Part shown: positions 1 through 4,705 of the stretch, piece after piece
Layout: every line of letters starts with the position of its first letter
How positions within the stretch are numbered: position 1 is the stretch's first letter
Source: Frankiales bacterium
Lineage (GTDB): Bacteria; Actinomycetota; Actinomycetes; Mycobacteriales; SCTD01
Assembly: GCA_025966295.1 (NCBI GenBank)
Contig: JAOPVD010000085.1
Location: 1 to 6,756 of the forward strand
DNA: 6,756 nt
Reading direction: 5' to 3'
The notes under the pieces: generated by a model
Databases searched by the model: none
Seen by the model: only the letters and a program-made list of their open reading frames with translations
Told to the model about the DNA's origin: nothing
Translations under genes and position numbers: made by a program

Positions 1-560
1 GGGTAGTGCGTGCACCCCAGCACCAGGGTGTCCACCCCGGCGTCGGTGATCGGCTCGAGGTAGTGGGTGGCGAGCTGCAGCAGCTGGCGGCCGGTGGTGA
101 CGCCGCGCTCCACGAAGTCCACGAACCGGGGGCAGGCCGCGCTGGTCAGCTCGACGTGCGGCGCCGCGGCGAAGGCCTCGTCGTAGGCCTGGCTGGCGAC
201 GGTCATGGCGGTGGCGATCAGGCCGACCCGGCCGTTGCGGGTGGCCGCCGCGGCCCGCCGGACGGCCGGCGCGATGACCTCCACCACCGGCACGTCGTAC
301 CGCTCGCGGGCGTCCCGCAGGCAGGCGCTGGAGGCGCTGTTGCAGGCGATGACGAGCATCTTCACGCCCGAGTCGACGAGCTTGTCGAGGGCCGACAGCG
401 CGTGCCGGCGGACCTCCGCGATCGGCAGCGGGCCGTACGGGCCGTGCCCGGTGTCCCCGACGTAGAGCAGCTGCTCGTGCGGCAGCTGGTCGAGCAGCGC
501 CCGGGCGACCGTCAGCCCACCCACGCCGGAGTCGAAGACCCCGATCGGCGCGTCGCTCAC
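1..560 (-). CDS. murI: Glutamate racemase MurI, 3' end cut by window edge
   Basis: Converts L-glutamate to D-glutamate in the cytoplasm for peptidoglycan; cofactor-independent two-base mechanism. Seen: an N-terminal DSGVGG loop (residues 10-15, with Asp10), DTGHGPYGP (36-44), the first catalytic cysteine in ACNSAS (Cys73), and the second cysteine and histidine in GCTHY (Cys183, His185) just before the edge. The 186 complete codons are about 70 percent of the family's usual 265-270 residues. The GTG at 558-560 is chosen because it places DSGVGG at residue 10, as in the family, and no better in-frame start lies upstream. There is no Shine-Dalgarno sequence before it, but a TANNNT hexamer lies 7 nt upstream, so the transcript may be leaderless. 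It follows cysM after 37 nt. Most actinobacterial loci continue with a metallo-beta-lactamase-fold gene and rph; that part is outside the window. Identity is certain from the motifs. Confidence 0.97.
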   Translation of the reverse strand, partial: MSDAPIGVFDSGVGGLTVARALLDQLPHEQLLYVGDTGHGPYGPLPIAEVRRHALSALDKLVDSGVKMLVIACNSASSACLRDARERYDVPVVEVIAPAVRRAAAATRNGRVGLIATAMTVASQAYDEAFAAAPHVELTSAACPRFVDFVERGVTTGRQLLQLATHYLEPITDAGVDTLVLGCTHY

Positions 561-567
561 GGCCGCA

Positions 568-573
568 ACACTA
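568..573 (-). promoter_or_regulatory. murI: Possible -10 box for a leaderless murI transcript
   Basis: On the minus strand the gap between cysM and murI contains TAGTGT, matching the actinobacterial -10 consensus TANNNT, followed by exactly 7 nt and then the murI GTG. This is the spacing expected when transcription starts on the start codon itself, and it would explain the absence of a Shine-Dalgarno sequence. I see no convincing -35 box, which is common for actinobacterial housekeeping promoters. A short TANNNT match can occur by chance, so this is a candidate only; murI could equally be read through from cysM. Confidence 0.35.
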
Positions 574-597
574 CGACTGAAACGCCCAAGACGGGCC

Positions 598-1545
598 CTA
601 CGCCCAGAGCTGGCCCTCGAGGGCCGCCTCGGCCTCTTCCAGGGTGCCGGCGTAGGCGCCGGTCGACAGGTACTTCCAGCCGCCGTCGGCGACGATGAAC
701 GCGATGTCGCCGCGCTGCCCGGCCTTCACGCACTTCATGGCCTCACCGAGCGCGGCGTGCAGGATCGCGCCGGTCGAGATGCCGGCGAAAATGCCCTCCT
801 CCTCGACGAGCTGGCGGGTACGGCGCAGCGCCTCCCGCGGGCCCACCGAGAAGCGGCTGGACAGCACGCTGGCGTCGTACAGCTCGGGCACGAAGCCCTC
901 GTCGATGTTGCGCAGGCCGTAGACCAGCTCGCCGTAGCGCGGCTCGGCGGCGATGATCCGCACCCCCGGCTTGTTCTCACGCAGGTACCGCCCGGTGCCC
1001 ATCAGGGTGCCGGTGGTGCCGAGCCCGGCGACGAAGTGCGTGATGGTCGGCAGGTCCTCGAGGATCTCCGGGCCGGTCGTCTCGTAGTGCGCGAGCGCGT
1101 TGGCCGGGTTGCCGTACTGGTAGAGCATCACCCAGTCCGGGTTCTCCGCGGCCAGCTCCTTGGCGACCGCGACCGCCTGGTTGGAACCGCCGGCGGCCGG
1201 CGAGGTGACGATCTCGGCGCCGTACATGGTGAGCAGCTGGCGGCGCTCGATGCTGGTGTTCTCCGGCATGACGCAGATGAGCCGGTAGCCGCGCATGCGG
1301 CACACCATGGCCAGGCTGATGCCGGTGTTGCCCGAGGTCGGCTCCAGCACCGTGACGCCAGGCCGGAGCAGGCCCTCCTTCTCGGCCTGCGCGACCATGT
1401 ACAGCGCCGCGCGGTCCTTCACCGAGCCGGTCGGGTTGTCGGTCTCCATCTTCGCCCAGAGCCGGACGTCAGGGGACGGCGACAGCCGAGGGAGCCCGAC
1501 GAGCTTGGTGCGCCCGACGGACTCGGTCAGTGAGTCGAACCGCAA
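598..1545 (-). CDS. cysM: CysM, O-phosphoserine sulfhydrylase (CysO-dependent cysteine synthase)
   Basis: PLP enzyme of the cysteine synthase family (fold type II) that condenses O-phospho-L-serine with CysO thiocarboxylate, giving CysO-cysteine. Seen in 315 residues: PLP lysine in NPTGSVKDR (Lys43), phosphate/substrate loop PTSGNTG (69-75), GLGTTGT (174-180), and GISTGA with Ser257 near the PLP nitrogen. By recalled alignment to M. tuberculosis CysM (numbering offset 8), Arg212 in LRNIDEG corresponds to Arg220, which selects phosphoserine over O-acetylserine. The C-terminal tail EGQLWA, which closes over the active site in that enzyme, is also kept. The start is TTG at 1543-1545: it gives RFDSLTESVG, aligned with the known N-terminus, and no in-frame ATG or GTG lies nearby. 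It sits 3 nt after the cysO stop, in the same frame and without a Shine-Dalgarno, so translation is probably coupled to cysO. Very sure of family; phosphoserine use is inferred from Arg212 and context. Confidence 0.96.
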   Translation of the reverse strand: MRFDSLTESVGRTKLVGLPRLSPSPDVRLWAKMETDNPTGSVKDRAALYMVAQAEKEGLLRPGVTVLEPTSGNTGISLAMVCRMRGYRLICVMPENTSIERRQLLTMYGAEIVTSPAAGGSNQAVAVAKELAAENPDWVMLYQYGNPANALAHYETTGPEILEDLPTITHFVAGLGTTGTLMGTGRYLRENKPGVRIIAAEPRYGELVYGLRNIDEGFVPELYDASVLSSRFSVGPREALRRTRQLVEEEGIFAGISTGAILHAALGEAMKCVKAGQRGDIAFIVADGGWKYLSTGAYAGTLEEAEAALEGQLWA

Positions 1546-1548
1546 GGA

Positions 1549-1824
1549 TCAGCCGCCGGCGACCGCAGGGAGGACGGTGACGCTGTCGCCGTCCTTCAGG
1601 GGGGTCTCGAGCGAGCCGAGGAAGCGGACGTCCTCGTCGTTGACGTAGACGTTGACGAACCGGTGCAGGTTGCCTTCGTCGGTGATGAGGCGGCCCTTGA
1701 TGCCGGCGTGGCGGCTGTCGAGGTCGTCGATCAGACCCTGCAGCGTGTCGCCCTTTGCCTCGACGGCCTTCTCCCCACCGGTGTAGGTGCGGAGGATGGT
1801 CGGGATGCGGACCTCGATGGCCAT
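1549..1824 (-). CDS. cysO: CysO, ubiquitin-like sulfur carrier protein
   Basis: Small beta-grasp (MoaD/ThiS/ubiquitin-like) protein of 91 residues that carries sulfur as a C-terminal thiocarboxylate and then the nascent cysteine. Seen: the N-terminal strand AIEVRIPTILR, the central HRFVNVYVNDEDVRF segment (54-68), and the terminal run DGDSVTVLPAVAGG ending exactly in Gly90-Gly91 before the stop, so no proteolytic maturation is needed. An MoeZ-type enzyme, not encoded here, would adenylate and thiolate this end. The start is ATG at 1822-1824, preceded by AGGAGAG at 1834-1840. An upstream in-frame ATG at 1858-1860 would add 12 residues (MESVRASGERSA) without a family counterpart and is rejected. 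The gene lies 69 nt after mec, the largest gap in the cluster, with a stress-sigma-like promoter in that gap. Product and role are close to certain given cysM and mec on either side. Confidence 0.96.
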   Translation of the reverse strand: MAIEVRIPTILRTYTGGEKAVEAKGDTLQGLIDDLDSRHAGIKGRLITDEGNLHRFVNVYVNDEDVRFLGSLETPLKDGDSVTVLPAVAGG

Positions 1825-1833
1825 GGCTGAACG

Positions 1834-1840
1834 CTCTCCT
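1834..1840 (-). promoter_or_regulatory. cysO: Ribosome binding site of cysO
   Basis: Minus-strand AGGAGAG ends 9 nt before the ATG at 1822-1824. It is the strongest Shine-Dalgarno sequence in the cluster and decides the cysO start against the upstream ATG at 1858-1860. A full Shine-Dalgarno here, unlike the coupled starts of the neighbours, fits cysO being the first gene of its own transcript. Confidence 0.65.
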
Positions 1841-1866
1841 GATGCTCGGACGGACTCCATCAAGTG

Positions 1867-1893
1867 AACACGACCGCCCCGTCGGCTTGTTCC
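1867..1893 (-). promoter_or_regulatory. Candidate SigR/SigH-type ECF sigma promoter for cysO-cysM
   Basis: On the minus strand, directly after the mec stop codon, GGAAC (1893-1889) is followed by 19 nt and GTT (1869-1867). This matches the -35/-10 pattern GGAA(T/C)-N18-19-GTT of the thiol-oxidative-stress sigma factors SigR (Streptomyces) and SigH (mycobacteria). Transcription would start about 7-10 nt further on, leaving a leader of roughly 35 nt that contains the cysO Shine-Dalgarno. From memory, the cysO-cysM genes of M. tuberculosis are reported in the SigH regulon, which agrees. The motif is short: by rough count about one such match is expected by chance in both strands of a window this size, and one does occur in coding sequence at 6464-6490. 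The support is therefore mainly position, orientation and gene function. Confidence 0.6.
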
Positions 1894-2304
1894 TCAGGTC
1901 TGTTGCAGGCCCACTTCGGTCACCACGCCGGCGGTGATGGTGAAGGCTCGCACCTCGTCCTCGTCGGCCCGGGTGGAGACCAGCAGCCAGTACGGGAACC
2001 CGGCCGTCTCCGACCACCGGATGTCGGTGCGGCTGGGGTAGGCCTCGGTGGCCGTGTGCGAGTGGTAGACCACCCACGGTTCCTCGTCGGCGTCGTCCAG
2101 GTCGCGGTAGACGCGCAGCCACTCCGCGCTGGCGAAGGTGAAACCGGTCGGTGACCGCTCGGCGTTCTCCATCTCGAACAGCCGGGTGGGGAGGCCGTCC
2201 TTGGCCACGATGACGCCGCAGCACTCGTCAGGGTGGTCGCGGCGGGCGTGGGCCAGGACCTGGTCAACCATGGTGCGGGGCAGGGTCAGCACATCCGGGG
2301 ACAC
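1894..2304 (-). CDS. mec: Mec, JAMM zinc peptidase releasing cysteine from CysO-cysteine
   Basis: Zinc-dependent JAMM/MPN-family hydrolase that cleaves the CysO-cysteine amide, freeing cysteine and regenerating the CysO Gly-Gly end. Seen in 136 residues: a probable catalytic Glu27 in HPDECCG, and the full metal motif H-S-H-x7-S-x2-D, with His81, His83, Ser91 and Asp94 within YHSHTATEAYPSRTD. This stretch closely resembles M. tuberculosis Rv1334 as I recall it. The GTG at 2302-2304 is chosen because it follows the DUF2017 stop by 2 nt (TGAGCGTG) and keeps the first beta strand (VLTLPRTMV). GTG at 2292 or ATG at 2271 are alternatives; the ATG would cut into that strand. None has a good Shine-Dalgarno, which suggests coupling to the gene before. 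The same frame stays open upstream to 2490, but that part is Pro/Gly/Ala/Arg-rich shadow of DUF2017. Family and role are near certain; the start is moderately sure. Confidence 0.95.
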   Translation of the reverse strand: MSPDVLTLPRTMVDQVLAHARRDHPDECCGVIVAKDGLPTRLFEMENAERSPTGFTFASAEWLRVYRDLDDADEEPWVVYHSHTATEAYPSRTDIRWSETAGFPYWLLVSTRADEDEVRAFTITAGVVTEVGLQQT

Positions 2305-2306
2305 GC

Positions 2307-2846
2307 TCAGGAGCCTAGGCGGGGATCCAGGCACGACAGCAGGGACTCCTGCAGGTAGCCCAGCCAGCCGTAGACGTGCAGCGCCTGGAAGCGCGGGTCG
2401 TCCTCGGCCAGCTGCTCCGGGTCGAGCTCCTCGGTGACGTCCAGGGCGGTGCCCAGCGCCAGCCGCATGTCGTTGAGGCAGCCCAGCCACTGGTCGGCCT
2501 GGTCGCGGTCGAGCTCCAGCCGGCCGCCGCCCTCGGGCAGCGAGGCGAGGACGGCCTGCGCGTTGGCCCGCTTGCCGGCCCGCAGGTCGGCGTCGGTGAA
2601 GCGCCGGAAGTCACCAGCGGCCGCCGGGTCGTCGCGGTAGGCGTCCGGCAGCAGCCGGGACAGGACCGGGTCGTCGGGAGGCTCGACCTCGCCGGGCGGC
2701 ATCCCGACCAGCGCCGCCAGCGGGTCGTCGGAGACGGCCGGCTCGGCGACCAGCTCGAGCAGCTCCCTCGCGAGCTGGGCCAGCACCTGCGCCTCGACGT
2801 CGTCGAGCTCCGCGCGCAGGCCCTTGCGGTGCCGGGTGAACCGCAT
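2307..2846 (-). CDS. DUF2017 family protein
   Basis: A 179-residue soluble, acidic protein of the actinobacterial DUF2017 family; biochemical function unknown. The M. tuberculosis relative (Rv1332) carries an old annotation as a possible regulator, but I see no helix-turn-helix motif here. Seen: a basic start RFTRHRKGL, a leucine/glutamate-rich probable helix (about 14-33), a Pro/Asp-rich linker (about 36-68), FRRFTDADLR (79-88), then the two segments most typical of the family, LNDMRLALGT (122-131, continuing into ALDVTEE) and YGWLGYLQESLL near the end. There are no transmembrane segments or signal peptide. ATG at 2844-2846 overlaps the clpS stop by one base (TGATG), with AGGA 3 nt upstream, so it is coupled to clpS. 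The conserved pairing with clpS suggests a link to N-degron proteolysis, which is inference. Confidence 0.9.
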   Translation of the reverse strand: MRFTRHRKGLRAELDDVEAQVLAQLARELLELVAEPAVSDDPLAALVGMPPGEVEPPDDPVLSRLLPDAYRDDPAAAGDFRRFTDADLRAGKRANAQAVLASLPEGGGRLELDRDQADQWLGCLNDMRLALGTALDVTEELDPEQLAEDDPRFQALHVYGWLGYLQESLLSCLDPRLGS

Positions 2847-3124
2847 CAGTCCTGCTGCAGGGTGGCCCACAGGCCCTTGCCGTGGCAGCGCGCCACATCC
2901 GCCTCCATCTGCTCCCGCGTGCCGTTGCTGACCACGGCCCTCCCCTCCTGGTGCACCTGCAGCATCAGCTGGGTGGCCTTGTCGCGGCTGTAGCCGAACA
3001 GCTCCATGAGCACGTGCGTGACGTAGCTCATGAGGTTGACCGGGTCGTTCCACACGATCGTCACCCACGGCCGGTCGATCAGCTCGTCGGTGCTCGGCTG
3101 GTCCAGCTCGGCGGGCGCTGTCAC
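2846..3124 (-). CDS. clpS: ClpS, N-degron adaptor for the Clp protease
   Basis: Adaptor that binds proteins with destabilising N-terminal residues and delivers them to the ClpC/ClpP protease in the cytoplasm. Seen in 92 residues: a flexible N-terminal tail of about 18 residues, then the ClpS core beginning PWVTIVWNDPVNLMSYV, with the ligand-gripping Asn26 and Asp27, and LMLQVHQEG with His58, corresponding to the Asn/Asp/His that bind the alpha-amino group in E. coli ClpS. The second Asp of the E. coli NDD motif is Pro here, which I recall as usual in Actinobacteria. The end GLWATLQQD is also family-typical. The start is GTG at 3122-3124, overlapping the synthetase stop by 4 nt (GTGA), with GGGAG at 3130-3134 placed 5 nt upstream. 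Translation is therefore tied to the acyl-CoA synthetase before it and DUF2017 after it. Identity is sure. Confidence 0.96.
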   Translation of the reverse strand: MTAPAELDQPSTDELIDRPWVTIVWNDPVNLMSYVTHVLMELFGYSRDKATQLMLQVHQEGRAVVSNGTREQMEADVARCHGKGLWATLQQD

Positions 3125-4662
3125 GCCAGCTCCCGCTTCAGCACCTTGCCGGTGGCGTTGCGCGGCAGCGCCTGCACGAACCGGAACTCGCGCGGCACCG
3201 CGAACCGCGCCAGCCGGTCGCGGACCAGCGCCTTGAGCTCCTCAGTTCTCGCCTCAAGGCCCGGCTCGCCCACCACGTGCGCCACCAGCTTCACGCCGTA
3301 CGCCGGGTCCTCGGCGGCGGTGATGGCGACGTCCTGCACGGAGGGGTGGCCCAGGAGCACGTCCTCGACCTGCCCGGGGTAGACGTTCTCACCGCCGATC
3401 ACGACCATGTCGTCGTCGCGGCCGAGCACGGTCAGCCGGCCGTCGGCGTCGAAGACGCCGAGGTCGCCGGTGGCGATCAGCCCGTCGAGGCGGTCCTTGT
3501 CGGAGCCGTCGGTGTAGCCGGCGAAGGCCAGGCCGCTGCCCACGAAGACCCGCCCGGGCACGCCCACCGGCGCGTCCTCGCCCTGCTCGTCGACCACCCG
3601 CAGCGTCACGCCGTACGGCGCCTTGCCGGCGGTGCGCGGGTCGGCCGCGAGGTCCTCCGGGGTCGCCACCGCGGCGTACGCCACCTCGGTGGAGCCGTAC
3701 AGGTTGTAGAGCACCGGCCCGAAGGCCCCCAGCACCCGGGTCGCCAGCTCGCCGGGCAGCGCGCTGCCGCTGGAGGCCACTACCCGCAGCGACGACAGGT
3801 CGTACGCCGCCGGGTCGGCCTTCAGGAGCAGGTCGAGCATGACCGGGACGACGACCAGGGCGGTCGCCTCGTGGTCCTGCACCGCCTGCAGCACCCGCTC
3901 GGGCTCGAACCGGCGCTGCAGCACGACGGTCGAGCCGAGCAGCATGGCGAGCGTCAGGTGGCCGAGCCCCCAGGCGTGGAACACCGGCGAGGCGATGAAG
4001 GTCGGCTCGCCGGCGCGCAGCGGGATGCGGGACAGCACCGAGACCGCGTCGTCGAGCGAGGCGCCGCTGCGGGCCGCGCCGCGGGGCGCGCCGGTCGTGC
4101 CGCTGGTGAGGATGACCAGCCGGGTGGTGTGCCCGGTCTTGGGCGGCGCCGGCAGCGTGCTGGTCTCGGCCAGCTCGGCGAGCTGCTCGGTGGTGAGCAG
4201 CAGCCGGCGCGGCGCCGCCGGGGCGAGCAGCGCCGTGAACTCCTCGTCGTGGATGACCGCGACCGCGCCCTCGCGGTCCAGGACCTGGGCCAGCTGGCCG
4301 CCGGCGGAGCCGGTGTTGAGGTAGAGCACGTCGCCGCCGCACTTGGAGACCGCCACCGCGCCCTCGACGAAGCCCCGGCCGTTGCGGGCCAGCAGCCCGA
4401 CCGCGTCCCCCTCCCCCACACCCCGGGCCCGCAGCTCGGCGGCCAGCCGGTCGGTGCGCTGGTCGAGCTCGCGGTAGGTCAGCGGCCCGTCATCGTCGAC
4501 GAGCGCGACCCGGTCGGGGTGCCGGGCGGCGCCGGCGGCGTACCCGGTCGCCGGGGTGAGCCCCCAGCGGGCCACCGCGAGCGCCATGCCGAGCAGCCGG
4601 TCGGGCCGTACCGGGGCCAGCAGACCGGCCTGCGCCAGCACCTTCGCACCTGTCAGATCCAC
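3121..4662 (-). CDS. FadD-type acyl-CoA synthetase / AMP-dependent ligase
   Basis: ANL-superfamily enzyme that activates a carboxylic acid with ATP to an acyl-adenylate and transfers it to CoA; cytoplasmic. All core motifs are present in 513 residues: phosphate-binding loop TSGTTGAPRG (186-195), FHAWGLGH (228-235), YGSTE (322-326), TGDLG with Asp400, hinge and A8 region GRDDDMVVIGGENVYPGQVE (414-433), and the adenylation lysine Lys506 in NATGKVLKREL. The loop has Arg194 where Lys is commoner. The N-terminal segment (ALAVARWGLTPATGYAAGAA) resembles the mycobacterial FadD2/FadD12 group as I remember it, so a medium- or long-chain fatty acid is the best guess; the motifs do not fix the substrate. 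GTG at 4660-4662 is the most upstream start, since an in-frame TGA follows five codons further up. No strong Shine-Dalgarno is seen. It is the first gene of the minus-strand cluster and overlaps clpS by 4 nt, an unusual partner for clpS. Confidence 0.93.
   Translation of the reverse strand: MDLTGAKVLAQAGLLAPVRPDRLLGMALAVARWGLTPATGYAAGAARHPDRVALVDDDGPLTYRELDQRTDRLAAELRARGVGEGDAVGLLARNGRGFVEGAVAVSKCGGDVLYLNTGSAGGQLAQVLDREGAVAVIHDEEFTALLAPAAPRRLLLTTEQLAELAETSTLPAPPKTGHTTRLVILTSGTTGAPRGAARSGASLDDAVSVLSRIPLRAGEPTFIASPVFHAWGLGHLTLAMLLGSTVVLQRRFEPERVLQAVQDHEATALVVVPVMLDLLLKADPAAYDLSSLRVVASSGSALPGELATRVLGAFGPVLYNLYGSTEVAYAAVATPEDLAADPRTAGKAPYGVTLRVVDEQGEDAPVGVPGRVFVGSGLAFAGYTDGSDKDRLDGLIATGDLGVFDADGRLTVLGRDDDMVVIGGENVYPGQVEDVLLGHPSVQDVAITAAEDPAYGVKLVAHVVGEPGLEARTEELKALVRDRLARFAVPREFRFVQALPRNATGKVLKRELA
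3130..3134 (-). promoter_or_regulatory. clpS: Ribosome binding site of clpS inside the synthetase gene
   Basis: Minus-strand GGGAG lies 5 nt before the clpS GTG and within the last codons of the acyl-CoA synthetase. Together with the GTGA stop/start overlap it supports the GTG at 3124 as start and translational coupling of the two genes. Confidence 0.5.
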
Positions 4663-4693
4663 CCCACCACCGTGTCATGCCGCGCCGACCGAC

Positions 4694-4697
4694 AGGA
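4694..4697 (+). promoter_or_regulatory. Ribosome binding site deciding the membrane-protein start
   Basis: AGGA at 4694-4697 (within GACAGGA) lies 8 nt before the GTG at 4706, an ideal distance, but it overlaps the alternative ATG at 4697 and so cannot serve it. This favours the GTG. A competing reading is that CAGGAT (4693-4698), 7 nt before the GTG, is a degenerate -10 box of a leaderless transcript; either way the GTG is the start. Confidence 0.45.
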
Positions 4698-4705
4698 TGT
4701 TCGAC

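Noticed and set aside
757..1533. Plus-strand open frame opposite cysM.
   Set aside because: Low-complexity Arg/Gly/Val/His composition and no motif; it is the antisense shadow of an unambiguous cysM.
1825..1860. Upstream in-frame ATG that would lengthen CysO by 12 residues.
   Set aside because: No Shine-Dalgarno before it, the added residues have no counterpart in known CysO, and the ATG at 1824 has a good AGGAGAG.
1873..1886. CGAC-GGGGCG-GTCG, a possible small hairpin after mec.
   Set aside because: Only a 4-bp stem with no T-run, and it falls within the spacer of the proposed promoter; too weak to call a terminator.
2305..2490. Upstream extension of the mec reading frame.
   Set aside because: The extra residues are the out-of-frame shadow of DUF2017 and unlike any Mec N-terminus; the frame is open only because of GC bias.
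4649..4696. CCTGTC and GACAGG arms flanking the divergent intergenic region, a possible operator.
   Set aside because: A 6-bp inverted pair 36 nt apart is readily found by chance, one arm is explained by the ribosome binding site, and there is no second copy in the window.
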